Shown: positions 21,290-33,040, counted from the stretch's first letter. The stretch is 64,000 bases of DNA from Cordylochernes scorpioides (GCA_030710605.1 CP092874.1:42652965-42716964), one strand, 5' to 3'. Numbers and translations are program-made. Notes: generated from the sequence alone by a model not told the origin.

Positions 21290-22800
21290 TTTTATTCAAA
21301 ATAACCTTCAGATATGTTAAAAAGATTTTAAAAAACTAAAATCATAATATTATTACCAAAAAAATAATGTACAAAGCCAGTTATCATTAAAAAGCTACAA
21401 AAATAGACCAACGGCTGAATATGGCAATGAAAAAGCATGCTTTTTTGAAGTAAAAAATAGAAATAATTTTCTAAAATACAAAATACAACCCCTATATGTT
21501 AAAAAAAACTATAAATAATCTAAATATAAAATATTTAATCAAATAAATTAAAATATCTTTAAAAAAAATTTGAAAAAGGACTTCAAAAAGACAAATAAAT
21601 GAATCCGTAAAAGAAATCCCTTGCTTATTTAAAAATATAAATAACCTATTTTTTAGACACAACCCATATATGTAGAAAATATAATAAATAAACTGTATTC
21701 AAAAGATCAAAGCAATAATTAAAAAATTCCATAAGAAAATTTAAAAAAGGACCTCAAAATGACCCATAATTGAACACAATGAAATTGCTTGCTCTTTTTT
21801 GCGATTAATAATAAAAAACCCAAATATTTTAAAAAGACAACCCCTATATGTTATAAATACCACAAATAATTTGTATTTGAAAGATCTAAATAATTAAATA
21901 AAAATTTCTTAAGAAATATTTGAGAAGGGCCTCATAATGACAATCACATAAACATATCAATAAAATATCTTGCATCTTAGTGAAAAAAAATAGAAATAAC
22001 CCAAAATTTGTTTACAAAACAACCCATATATGTGGAAAACACCATAAATAATCTACTTTTAAAATATCTAAGCAATTAATTAAAATTTTGTTAAGGTCCT
22101 CAAAAAAGACATAAAATTGAGCACATTAATGAAATTTCAAGCTTTTTAGTGAAAAAAAATTAGAAATAACCCAATTTTTTTTTACAAAACAACCCATATA
22201 AGTGGAAAACACTATAAATAATCTGTTATTAAAATATCTAAACAATTAATTAAAAATGTTGTTAAGGTCCTCAAAAAAGACATAAAATTGAGCACATTAA
22301 TGAAATTTCAATCTTTTTTTGTAAAAAATAATATAAATAACCTTAGTCTTATAAAAATACTAACCACGTAAGTTAGAAATAGCATATATAATCTGTATAT
22401 AAAATAAAAAGAAATTAATTAAAATTAGCCTAAAAATTTATCTAAAATATAAAATTGATCTCATCAAGTAAGGCTTCAACTTTTTTTGGTATAAAATTTG
22501 AAAACTATAAAATAAAAGTATCTTACCATGAATAAAAGTTATTAAAAAATATATATAAAAGATTAAAACTAATTTTCCAAGAAGCGCAAAAGTGTAAACA
22601 CTTTTGAAAAGCCTAAAAATTTATCTAAAAAATAAAATTGATCTCATCAAGTAAGGCTTCAACTTTTTTTTGGTATAAAATATGAAAACTATAAAATAAA
22701 AGTATCTTACCATGTATAAAAGTTATTAAAATATATATAAAAAAGATTAAAACTAATTTTCCAAGAAGCGCAAAAGTGTAAACACTTTAACTCTGTTGAA
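21290..22800. repeat. Diverged ~175-bp tandem array
   Basis: The phrase ACAACCC(C)ATATATGT ... ATAAATAATCT recurs at about 21488, 21661, 21839, 22021, 22191 and 22362, spacing 170-182 bp. A less diverged pair of similar length (22432 and 22612, GCCTAAAAATTTATCTAAA) follows. There are about eight units in total, none coding. Confidence 0.75.
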
Positions 22801-23340
22801 TTTTTTTTGTATTTTATCGATAACAGCAAAGTTATGTATGTTAAAGTTAGGTAAAATATTTTGATGTTAAGCAAAACCTGCTCCATCTCGTTTTACATAA
22901 ATGTTGAAAATTTGGTCGAAATTGATGCATCGTAACGAAAGTTTTTAGTGATGTCCACTTATGAAATTTCCATTTTATTAATATAGATATATTTTTTTTT
23001 CTTTTCGGCTATGCACGCACTCAATATGTAACTAATCTCGCTGAAATTTGAAAAGGACAGAGAGTTAAATCTGGAAGAGTTTTTTTCCCGCACTTTTAAC
23101 CAAGAAAAAATATAATAAAAAGTACTGAGCAACAATATTTTTTTCAGTCAGAAATGATGATGACAATATTGCTGTATCATGCTTGATTGACATGACCAAA
23201 ATATTTTAGGGGAATATTCACTAAAGTAGACCATGGTCGAAACCAGATAATAATTTTCAGTAGTCAGGGACAAAATTCTACCAGCGAAACATTCACTCGA
23301 GCTGAAGACACACGAAGCCAGGTCATGTCTATATTTAAAA

Positions 23341-23380
23341 TTTCGTTTCTCGGCCTTTTGGCTGAGATCATGTAGTATTT
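23341..23380 (+). pseudogene. U2 snRNA 5'-end-like fragment
   Basis: The words CGTTTCTCGGCCTTTTGGCT and GAGATCATGTAGTAT match the first ~37 nucleotides of U2 snRNA, with a few substitutions and a small deletion before TGTAGTAT. Similarity stops before the branch-point-recognition and Sm regions, so it is a truncated pseudogene or a U2-derived retroelement head, not a working U2 gene. Confidence 0.75.
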
Positions 23381-23489
23381 CTCTAGATATTTTTATTTAT
23401 ATATATATATTTTTTAAATCTATTCAGTAGAGAGAGTGGATATGTTTGCTCGGAAAATATATTTTATATATTATATATATATTAAATGT

Positions 23490-23614
23490 AACGAATATTA
23501 TTATCAATATTATCATAATATTCTGTGTGTTCCTGAACATTACTATCAATAATATTCATTAGGCAAACTTTCACTCGGATAAAACCCGGGCGAAGCCGGG
23601 TACACATCTGCTAG
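23490..23614 (+). mobile_element. Helitron 3' terminus
   Basis: TTCATTAGGCAAACTTTCAC, then ACCCGGGCGAAGCCGGGT hairpin, nine bases and CTAG (23611-23614) followed by T. It is the best preserved plus-strand Helitron 3' end here. Its 5' end is not identified. Confidence 0.65.
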
Positions 23615-23681
23615 TTAAAATATATTTTAAAACATACCTTTTTGAATTTTAACTGTGATTACGGTAGTCTTTCATGAACTA

Positions 23682-24831
23682 CTAGACGAATGGCCCGGGC
23701 AACGCCCGGGTTTTACCCGAGCGCGAATATATTTTAAAAACGTTGTCTTGGGTGGTCGCTATAGACAGGGTGGTCTGTATAGACAGGTTATGTATCACAC
23801 AGCCGATAACAGAGTTGTCTAGAGTGGCCGCTATAGACAGGGTGGTCTGTATAGACAGGTGTATGTATCACACAGCCGATAACAGGGTTGTCTAGAGTGG
23901 CCGCTATAGACAGGGTGGTCTGTATAGACAGGTGGATGTATCACACAGCTGATAACAGGGTTGTCTAGAGTGGTCGCTATAGACAGGGTGGTTTGTATAG
24001 ACAGGTGTATGTATCACACTGCTGATAACAGGTTTGCCTAAGGTGTCCGCTATAGACAGGTGGATATATCACACAGCTGATAACAGGGTTGTCTAGAGTG
24101 GTCGCTATAGACAGGGTGGTTTGTATAGACAGGTGGATGTATCACACAGCTGATAACAGGGTTGTCTAGAGTGGCCGCTATAGACAGGTGTATGTATCAC
24201 ACAGCTGATAACAGGGTTGCCTAGAGTGGCCGCTATAGACAGGGTGGTCTGTATAGACAGGTGGATGTATCACACAGCTGATAACAGGGTTGTCTAGAGT
24301 GGTCGCTATAGACAGGGTGGTCTGTATAGACAGGTGTATGTATCACACAGCTGATAACAGGGTTGCCTAAAGTGACCGCTATAGACAGGGTGGTCTGTAT
24401 AGACAGGTGTATGTATCACACTGCTGATAACAGGGTTGCCTAAGGTGTCCGATATAGACAGGGTGGTCTGTATAGACAGGTGGATGTATCACACAGCTGA
24501 TAACAGGGTTGTCTAGAGTGGCCGCTATATACAGGGTGGTCTGTAAAGACAGGTGGATGTATCTCACAGCTGATAACAGGGTTGTCTAGAGTGGTCGCTA
24601 TAGGCAGGGTGGTCAGTGGTCGTTTTAGACAGGGTGGTCTGTATAGGCAGGTGGATGTAACACACTGCTGATAACAGGGTTGTCTAGAATGGCCGCTATA
24701 GACAGGTGTATGTATCACACAGCTGATAACAGGGTTGTCTAGAGGGGGGCAGGGAGGACACGTGTCCGCCGGCAGCCAATGGGCGCGCATTCTATCCGTG
24801 AGCTTCAGAATAAGGCAATTATATAAGTAGA
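23682..24831 (-). mobile_element. Non-autonomous Helitron with minisatellite, copy 2
   Basis: It has the same ends as copy 1 at 12553-13405: CTAG at 23682-23685, the CCCGGGCAACGCCCGGG hairpin and, at the other end, the CAGCCAATGGGCGCGC block and TC (complement at 24830-24831). Flanks give A on one side and T on the other. It is longer than copy 1 because of more minisatellite units. Confidence 0.85.
23745..24745. repeat. 73-bp minisatellite in Helitron copy 2
   Basis: About fourteen units of the same 73-bp repeat as at 12.67 kb, with variants (GGATG/GTATG, AGAGTGG/AAAGTGA) and partial units. Confidence 0.92.
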
Positions 24832-25490
24832 TTTACCTAAATGAATCATCATCTCCATGACCAAGTGTTTTCCATGTGATCTACAAGAATTTGTTAATTG
24901 CCTTTAAGTTTTCATTCAATAAATTGATAAAGAGGGAGAAATCCTCCGAATATTTTGATGAAATTTGTTTTTATTTAACACAACCAGATACGACCTTTTT
25001 ATATAATTTAAGAATAGCGCGAATACTTTATGTTAAATATTATGCATTTATTTGTTTTTATATGGTTATGGGAGTGGAGAGGGGCGGGGAGACAGATGTC
25101 ACACACACATACACCGTGGTATGTTTCCCGCCAAAAGATCCAGCCACCGATGTCTGGAGAGTCAGAGACCACTATTCAATATATTGAAACAAATGCTTAC
25201 AAAAGTAAATCAAAATGCTTAAAAAGCGTGCTTGGACACCATTTGAGAAAATCATCCTGCACCTTATTCAATCTCTTCTACAGTCCTACCAATGATACAT
25301 AAAGAAAGAAAAAACAAGTAGTTCGATACTCTCTCAATACAATCGATCATACCTCACATCTCTACAGCCCATCATCCGCAGTTATTCCAATAAATAAACT
25401 AGTTTGTATGTGTATCGTCACTCTTCTTATGAGATGGCCTTTCACCTGCGTTGTAAATAAATTTAGCCTGTTCCCTGATATTTGGCCAAC
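24832..25490. other. Anonymous sequence downstream of hillarin
   Basis: Short open stretches exist (24876-25187, 25030-25302), but no family is recognised and composition is unremarkable. Probably noncoding. Confidence 0.4.
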
Positions 25491-25526
25491 CCATTTTCTT
25501 GATAAATCAAGAAAAGCTAACCACGA
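25491..25526 (-). repeat. Hammerhead-element fragment
   Basis: TTTGGCCAACCCATTTTCTTGATAAATCAAGAAAAGCTAACCACG-type words match the stretch just after the hammerhead in the 3711 element, read on the minus strand. It is cut exactly at the stem I CCACG, close to the ribozyme's predicted cleavage site. Confidence 0.6.
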
Positions 25527-25827
25527 TTTTTTTAAATTAGTTTTTCACAATATATATATATGTATTTATATGATAATAAAGTATTTATTTGATTGAATAA
25601 AATATTTATTTGTCAATATTTCGGTTGGCTGAACGCCAACCTTCGTCAAGGCATTACACTTTTGTATAAACTATATACATGTAAATATATAAAATAATCA
25701 CAAAAATTAAAGAGAAACAGTTTATTAGGATTCATTACAAAATTCAAAGAGTTTGAAGATAAAGACCAAAAGAGAGGGAAGAAGAAAATGATATTTACAT
25801 GAGGCAATCTGGAGATAAGGGAGTACA

Positions 25828-26707
25828 TCACCGTATGAATGCTATACGGATTCTTTTCTTTTCTTTCTTAGGCTTTTCAGGCTCAGCAGTAGCTGAGTCC
25901 TTCTTCTGGACTGGGGGTCCATCATCATCATACATCTGCCTGGTGAACTTGCAATCGATCAGAAATGTCGCAATCAGGGGAAGTCTCAATTTGCCTTTGG
26001 TCTTCGGCTTTGGCATACCAAAGAGCATCAGCTTATACATACCAACTTGATTAGGTGTGATATTGAAGCTTATCTTTGTCCCTTTGTCTTCTCGTTGGAT
26101 AATCCCCTTTGTATCCATCTCAACACCCTCGATGTCAAAGAGTTGATAGGTGATTAGCATCGTTTCGACAGCTTCAAGAGCAAGACGTCTTTTACCACCC
26201 CATGTTACAACCATAGGACCTGCCTGGTTCAATAATTTGAGTTTGCAATCGTAAAAAGCTTGAGTAGGTCCCCAAGGAACATCGTTTGATGGATAAGGTT
26301 GGAGGTACTTCCTTGCAACCTGGCATTCTAATAATAGTATGATAAGATTATGGAGAGAAGTGTCTTCATTACCACGCATTTCTCTCTCAGGTCGACCGTA
26401 GACTTTGAAGAAATAACGACCTTCGGTTGGAGGTGTAACAGAAAAGGATCCAACCAGACGATCTTCTTTCAGTTGAGAGAAGACATAGTTGTTTAGAGAG
26501 CCATTTTCCAGTTCATCTGCGGTGTAGAGCTTGTACTTGTAGCGCATAGGCTCGTGGGAAGATAACTTCAGCTCCTTGTGGACGCGGAAGACAACAGGAT
26601 TCTGAGGCCGCGATCGAATCTTAAGATGGTACTCAAAAAAATAAGGTGTCACCTTAGGCAAGTCGTTAAATTCCTCTAATGTAAGGGAATGATCCAGTAG
26701 CTGCCAC
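25828..26707 (-). CDS. Hillarin/KY-like protein, last coding exon (292 codons)
   Basis: The exon begins after the acceptor ...TGATGTGTAG and ends with TGA at 25830-25828. Joined in phase to the 27866 exon it restores an Arg codon before WQLLDHSLTLEEFNDLP. Content: repeated beta-rich segments typical of the KY/hillarin C-terminal Ig-like region (KVTPYFFEYHLKI, EGRYFFKVYGRPE, ISFNITPNQVGMYKLMLFG), ending in a lysine-rich tail (EPEKPKKEKKR). The family acts at the cytoskeleton; Drosophila hillarin interacts with septins. The N-terminal boundary is firm by phase and homology. There are no stops or frameshifts, unlike every transposon nearby. Confidence 0.88.
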
Positions 26708-27865
26708 CTACACATCACACAACACGAGGGGTGTTAGAATTCATAATATATTGGTAGATGTAAATAGGTAGTATGTAAATGTTTGCCATTATACAACAGC
26801 AAAAAACGCCTTTCCTCCTTGTATTGATTCGCCATTAAAAATAATGAAAAATGGAACCAAATATTTACATAATTAAAGGAATGAGAAGAGAGATATTTTA
26901 TATATACATATTTTGACTTGTATATATTGTAAGAATAATTCCCCAAGCCCTCTTTATGATAGTTATATATTGGGTTGTAATGAAAGTTCGTTCGGTTTTT
27001 GTATCCCTTTGTTTCATAACGGTTTTTTTGTTATATAGTAAAGTTCGGAACATTTTTCCCCTTCCTTTCTCCATATAAATACAATCAGATAGATAGTAGA
27101 ACTTTTCGTTTGTAATTTTTAATCCTCAAAGCTTGTAATAAATGGATTCATTTTTTATGATTTTGAAGTGATCTTATTTTAAGGTTGATGTAATACGAAC
27201 TGATAATCTTTATAAAAGAATAAATATTGTTAAGATTATTCTTTTTGTGATTAGGTTTATTTTTATATTCTCTTCGGAGATGGTTAAGGATTTTGTGCGT
27301 GTGAATTCTCCGATACTTTGTATGAGGTATATATTATTTCTTACTTTACAATATAAAAATGGAAGCATAGTTGGACTAATGACAAATATCATCGTAATGA
27401 ATAAAAGAGATTAGGTTTGTTAACACATTAAAAATTAATTAATCTTCGGAAAAAAAGTAGCCAATAAGTAGCCAATGATGGTTATATATTACAAATGAAA
27501 ACAACAAAACGCGAATGTTTCTTTACACAAATAAATCAAAATTCTGCTGTCCTTACTGCGATGAAAAATATTGGGGGGCTTGACTCATCAGTGGTGAACC
27601 CTCCCAGCGGTTTCGCCAATTTTTTTAATCTACCAGACCGCTTCTTCAAAGCTCTAATACTATATTGGATCATTCTGCCTTTATATGCAACACTGATGGT
27701 TATATATCAAATTTAAAATATCACCATTAACTTAGCGACCTCTATCATTGAAATTTATATGTTTTTAACGCTACCTTGATAGGTAGATGTGTAGAAGATG
27801 AAAGAGACCTGGGTTATCTATGTAGACTGTAGATTAATGTAGATAAGTAGAGAGTGAATAGGTAC
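26708..27865 (-). other. Hillarin intron (1158 bp)
   Basis: GT at 27865-27864 and AG at 26709-26708 on the minus strand. It holds a short member of the CTGATGAG/GAAAC family (27545-27650) and a mariner-end-like phrase near 26970 (TTGGGTTGTAATGAAAGTTC). Confidence 0.75.
27545..27650 (+). repeat. CTGATGAG/GAAAC short family, single arm
   Basis: CTGTCCTTACTGCGATGAAA, then CTCATCAGTGGTGAACCC, TCCCAGCGGTTTCGCC and AATCTACCAGACC match one arm of the palindrome at 51865-52150. The pairing segments differ (TTGGC/GTCAA against CTGGC/GCCAG) but remain complementary. Confidence 0.65.
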
Positions 27866-27986
27866 CTGCTGTAGTTGCTTTCCATCTCATCATACGGGAA
27901 ATGCGACCAGATGAGAACTTCTGGATCAGTCAGGAAAAAATGCTCATTCAGTTTCTTCTGGAATTTTCCAGTATGGTCCGTGTAGC
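27866..27986 (-). CDS. Hillarin/KY-like protein, internal exon (121 bp)
   Basis: Acceptor ATGTTACAG just before 27986, donor GTACCT after 27866. It codes YTDHTGKFQKKLNEHFF and TDPEVLIWSHFPYDEME, the end of the transglutaminase-like domain, very well conserved in animal hillarins. Phases fit both neighbours: it begins with two bases that complete the Gly codon opened in the 38074 exon, and ends with AG of the Arg codon completed in the 25828 exon. Confidence 0.9.
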
Positions 27987-28749
27987 CTGTAACATTCAAA
28001 TATTTTAGAAAATATTTCAATAGGGGCATTGAATTCTGATACAAAATATGAAAATCCTTCAAGTTGTCGAAGTTATCAATCCTATATGTCAAATTATTTT
28101 AAAATTTATCATTGTTCCTTCCCAGTAGTATAGTAAATAAATTAATCGACTCGACGGTCGTTGGACGTGCGTCGCTTGGATCTGCTAACTCCGGTAGGCT
28201 TTGTCTACAAAACTTCTTCCTTGCCTGTTATAAAACTAACATATCTTTTATAAATAGCTTAAATCGAAAATAATACTGACTTTTGATCGTCAATTGCTGT
28301 TTGAGATTTTGAAGGTTTCCTATTAAATATGTAAAATTTAGAAAATTAATTCTTTAATTGTAGAACGATTGGATGAATTATGCAAATATTTTACTGATAA
28401 ATTTGATAACAATTAAAAAAAACATAAAATAAACAAGATGTAGGATATTTAGGGGAACAATAAAACCGATAAAGGATATTATAACAGAATTACTTAAAAT
28501 TGTCATAACATAAACAAAATCGAAGAATGTATGCAAAATAACTTTACGGTAATCAATAACAATTTATCAAAGATAATTGGGCAGAGTTTAAGTAAAGATT
28601 CGTATGCAGGATTACTTACTTACACAAAAGGTAGGACAAAATACTAAGAAACAAACCATTATTATAACGGCTAATGAAATTTAAGCAATATCACAGGTAC
28701 AACAAAAGGTAAATGAGGGTATCAAATTTCTTAGACAAGAGGGTAATAA

Positions 28750-29573
28750 AACAAGAATCAATAGAATAATAAATACAAGAAAAGGGACGATCCTTAAACT
28801 GCCTAATGATCAGAATATAGACAACTGATTGAAAGTTTCAAGAAGCTTGACGAATTCAACCAAATCAGCAAAATATCTAAGCCAAAACTAAGAGATACTG
28901 CAAATTTATTTGAGTCGATCAACAAAATAACAGATATAACAAATTTGGTAACGATTATTTGTGAGATGAACCCAGAACTTGCTGGGCTAAATAATGAGAT
29001 CAAGGTCTTATTTCCTATTAAATCTGTAAAGGCTGAGCAAGATGTAGTTCTGAGGGTCCCTCCGGGGGCCTATGCTAGTACAGTAGGACTTGGATAATTC
29101 GAACTTCTTTAATTCGAAAACCTCTTTAATTCGAATATTTATCTTGGTCCCTAGAATTTCCTATTAATAGAATTTCCGTTTTTAATTCGAATTTTTTTTA
29201 TGGTCCCTTGGGGTTCGAATTATCCAAGTTCGACTGTATTAACAAACTTGGCAAAATATATACGGATATCCAACGGTGCGATATTAGGTATAAAATGCTT
29301 GTTGGCCAATACCAAAACTGTTACTTATTCCACCTTGGACATCGGAGCAGAAACTGCCCAATATAAAAAAAATGCGTAAAATATGGAATGGAGGGACAGC
29401 ATCACTGCTCCGAAATAATAAGATGCAGCAATTGCTGCAAGCATCCTTATTTTAAGAACGGAAATTTAGGTCACAAACCAAATACCCAAGCTTGCCCGAT
29501 CTACGAAAGAGATAAAAACACGATGCAGCGTACCGACTATTCAACAATTCAAGAAAAAGAGAACAAGAATTAA
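28750..29573 (+). pseudogene. LINE ORF1 (gag-like) remnant
   Basis: Open without ATG for about 255 bp before the MITE (ANLFESINKITDITNLVTII, DVVLRVPPGAYAS). After the MITE, shifted frames give HRSRNCP- and CVKYGMEGQHHC-like knuckle residues and CSNCCKHPYF...CPIYERDK, the usual Cys-rich end of LINE ORF1 proteins that bind RNA. Confidence 0.65.
29081..29236. mobile_element. Pogo/Tigger-like MITE (156 bp)
   Basis: CAGTAGGACTTGGATAATTC at one end and the inverse of CAGTCGAACTTGGATAATTC at the other, flanked by TA on both sides. It sits inside LINE ORF1, so it is younger than the LINE. Confidence 0.85.
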
Positions 29574-29589
29574 AACACCATTTGAAGGC

Positions 29590-30380
29590 TGATAGAATTA
29601 AAATTATTCAACAAAATGTTAGGGAAAGCAATAACTGCATAAGTGAACTATGTTCATACAAAAACTTAAAAACACAGACTTAATTTTGATACAGAAGTCT
29701 TATAAAAGAAGAGATAATATTTCCAGAAAACAATATAATATATCATCAGGAGAACAGTCCAAATATAAATGCAGCAATAATTTTTAGAAACAATCCGTTA
29801 CAAATTAAACTAATAAAAGAATTTACTAACTCCTTCGCCACAACCATTACTATACAAACAGAAAAAGAGAAAATTGCTATATCAAACATTTATATTCACC
29901 CTAATTCTATGAGAAAGCAGCACGAAACATTCTTCAGAGCACTAACTGACATATTTATAAACACGCCCCTAATTATAAGTGGTGATTTTAACGCCAGATC
30001 GTCATAATGGTATGATTCAACAAAAAATTACAACGGGCATTGATTGATCCCCATCATTGACGAAACGAATTTAACCACACATAATAATAAATCCACTAGT
30101 GGGATTGATCTTATGCTGACTAACAAACAAGCAATAGCAGCTATCAGAGACTGGCACACAGAACAAATATCGCAGATCTCTGATCATGTAGCAATAATCT
30201 ATGAAGTACATACAACTGATAATTTCACCACAGCTACTAATTATTCTACATGGAAATTCAGTGAAGAAAAAGCGAACTGGTCAAATTTTGGTCAGAATTT
30301 AAATAGAATAGGTCAAAATAATATTGAAAACCTTTTTAGATACATACAGCAAATACAAGGAAAGACGTCGATAGCGCGGT
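29590..30380 (+). pseudogene. LINE endonuclease remnant
   Basis: Reads KIIQQNVRESNNCISEL, then IISGDFNARSS (GDFN motif), SGIDLMLTN and ISDHVAIIYEV (final Asp-His pair) across several stops. The open part is 30044-30382. Confidence 0.75.
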
Positions 30381-32204
30381 AAAAGAATTTTCAAACACGC
30401 TCATTGAAGCAGCATATAATACTCTTAAACCAAGAAAAAATAAACCAATAAAAAAAAGATAAACAGATAGTGGAACACGGACTTGACACGTTTTGAGAAC
30501 TATTGTAAATACCTCCGTAACTTCTATTATCGGGCAAAAAATCCCTCTATCCTTATTGAACAACTGTATAAAAGTGCAAGAAACAAATACTTTAGGGAAA
30601 TAAATAAGGCTAAAAGAATGTCTTGGAGGTTTTTCTTAGAGGACATCAAATAAAAAAACCCATATGGAAATTTATACAGGGTATACAAAAATATTAAAAA
30701 GGGTTCTAACCGAAAGGGATTTTTGGAAATTTTAGAAGTGAATAAAGATGAAGAACGATTCCAGAAGACAGCGAAACTTTTGAACAACCTTTTCCCCGAT
30801 GATAGAGATAATGAAGACAAAACCTTCCACAAAAACATAAGGCACTATACCTTAGGATTTCATAATAAGGAAAATATAATAATAACGCCCAATGAAGTAA
30901 ATAGAATAATTGATGAGCTAAACTCAAAGAAAATGCCTGAAATTGATAATATTTCTAACAATAAGATAAAACATACTAAATAACTAATAGTTCCAATATT
31001 GGTGAAACTATTTCAAAAATGCTTAGATTTAAATTATTATCCGAAAAAATGGAAAAAAGCAGAGGTAATAATTATTCCCAAACCAGGTAAAACAGACATG
31101 AAAGGTATACAAGCTACAGTCCCATTTGTCTTAACTCAAACATTTCCAAAATATTTGAAAAAATAATTAACAACAAACTAATAAAATTTTATGAAGACTC
31201 GAATCTGCTTAACAATCGTCAACATGGATTTAGAAGATCAAGATCTACCATCTCTACATTAAATGAAATTGTCAAAATAGTCCTAGAACATAAAAACAAA
31301 GAATATACAGCTATAATCGCAGTTGATATAAGTGGAGCGCTCGACAATGCATGGTGGCCGATGGTGCTAAAAAGACTAGAGGACAACGTTCAAGCTTCAA
31401 TAATAAAACTACTACAGTCTTTCTTTGATAATAGAAGAGTGAGATTTAGATATTTATCAAATGAAACCCGTAAAAATTATGCAAGGGATGCGCACAGGGT
31501 GGGCCTATATCCCCTACAATATGGAATATTATTCTAAACGATTTATTGGATAAATATTCAGAATCAAACAGTGAAATCATTGCTTATGCGGATGATATAA
31601 CTGTGATATGTTGGGGAAACAACTTGACAGAACTTTGGAATACAAAACAGGAAAGGTCATGGGTAGAATATTAGACTGGTGTGAGAACAATAAGTTGACC
31701 TTATCTGAAGAGAAAACGAAAATCCTATACTTGTTCAATAGCAAAATAGCTGCAAAAAATCCGAACACTATCACTGCCAATCGGATGGAAAAACTGAAGA
31801 TTATGGGAATAACTTTTAAAAATCACAGAAATAAAAATAAACTGGATTTTGTGCCCCATATTGATGAGATTATTACTAAAACAGATAGAGCTAGTGGATA
31901 CTTAATTGGATTAACGAGGAAAGCATGGGGACTGGAAATTAAAAGAAGAATAGTACTTTATAAGATATTGTTTCGAAGTACACTAACTTATGGTTCCGCG
32001 ATCTGGTACTACTTTATACCCAAAAAAGCCAAATATAAATTATACTCTCTGCAGTATAAAATTTTGAAGCACAGTACACAGGTTTATAATTCAACATCGT
32101 CAAACTGTACTCATATTGTTGCTAGAACACCAAAGCCCACGGATTTTTTCGAAACAAATATACAAAAAATAAATATTGAATATAAAAAAATCAGATCCGA
32201 CTAA
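30380..32204 (+). pseudogene. LINE reverse transcriptase remnant
   Basis: Visible motifs: KWKKAEVIIIPKPGK, NRQHGFRRSRSTISTL, AIIAVDISGALDNAWWP and IIAYADDITVICWG. The catalytic YADD is still intact although frames shift around it. From 31608 the thumb region is open for 198 codons (GRILDWCENNKLTLSEEKTK and onward). Confidence 0.8.
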
Positions 32205-32218
32205 AAGAAAAATATATA

Positions 32219-32488
32219 TCTAATTTTATTAACCAGAAATTTGAGAAATACATGGTGGACATGGTGACTTCAACACAAATTTGTTTAGAATTGGCAAAAT
32301 TGGTTCACCTGCATGCACTTGTGGAAATGAAAATCAAAACCCTAATTATCTCTAATTTTATTAACCAGAAATTTGAGAAATACATGGTGGACATGGTGAC
32401 TTCAACACAAATTTGTTTAGAATTGGCAAAATTGGTTCACCTGCATGCACTTGTGGAAATGAAAATCAAAACCCTAAACACCTTCTAA
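32219..32488 (+). repeat. 132-bp tandem duplication in the LINE C-terminus
   Basis: The stretch from TAATTTTATTAACCAGAAAT to GAAATGAAAATCAAAACCCT occurs at 32221 and again at 32353, nearly identical. It duplicates the start of the zinc motif (SPACTCGNENQNPKHLLINC). The near-identity against the decay elsewhere suggests a late event or an assembly duplicate. Confidence 0.85.
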
Positions 32489-32880
32489 TAAACTGTCCGT
32501 TAACTTCTGATCTAAGGGAAGAAAACCAACTTTACCTGACAAATACAAAACAAGTTGTTTACACACACAATAAAGACCAATACATCAAGTTTAATAGATT
32601 CTGCAGGCTGTATATTTCAAGGCGAAAGTATTCAATTCTTTCAATGAAGCCTGGTTGTAGAAATAAGTATTTCTAATAAAACAATTGGTATAACATTAAT
32701 GGATACCATTGTTACATTAAGACCTTTGACCTAATATAAGTGATATATGAAATATTTCTGCCATAAAGCCCAATTTTCTTTGTTTATTTGGAATATTAAA
32801 AAATATAAAGATATCATAAGCATAGGATTATATTTCAATGTGGCATCATTAAAATATTTAGCTTTTTATATTAATAAACA

Positions 32881-33040
32881 CAGTAGAATCTCCCTGTAAA
32901 TGAAACCTAATTGCAGAGCCAAAGTGTCCTTTAGGGAGAGGTGTCCTTTTGCCGTAAAATTGCTAAATAGCAAAAATGGTAATTTTGCAAATGAAAACTG
33001 TCCTTTGTAGAGAGGTGTCCGCTAAAGGGAGGTTCTACTG
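32881..33040. mobile_element. Pogo/Tigger-like MITE (160 bp)
   Basis: CAGTAGAATCTCCCTGTAAA at the left and the inverse of CAGTAGAACCTCCCTTTAGC at the right, followed by TA; the left flank reads CA. Internal GAGAGGTGTCC repeats are inverted. Confidence 0.8.

Larger units (their letters stand above)
20533..22990 (-). mobile_element. Helitron remnant with Rep/helicase N-terminal fragment
   Basis: The minus-strand 3' end is CCCGGGCGGAGCCGGG, nine bases, CTAG (20533-20536). An ORF fragment typical of Helitron proteins lies at 20852-21175. The probable 5' end is near 22990 (TCTATATTAATAAAATGG on the minus strand). The interior is a diverged ~175-bp array. The 5' boundary is inferred. Confidence 0.6.
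28440..32700 (+). mobile_element. R1/Jockey-like LINE in the hillarin intron
   Basis: A nearly full-length but decayed element: ORF1 (about 28750-29570), endonuclease, RT and C-terminal zinc motif in order on the plus strand, opposite to hillarin. The 5' limit is uncertain. The 3' end near 32700 has no clear poly-A. It carries a 156-bp MITE in ORF1 and a 132-bp tandem duplication near its C-terminus. Confidence 0.75.

Noticed and set aside
12665-24745. CRISPR-like arrays
   Set aside because: The units are contiguous 73-bp tandem repeats without unique spacers, lie within Helitron ends, and the genome is eukaryotic.
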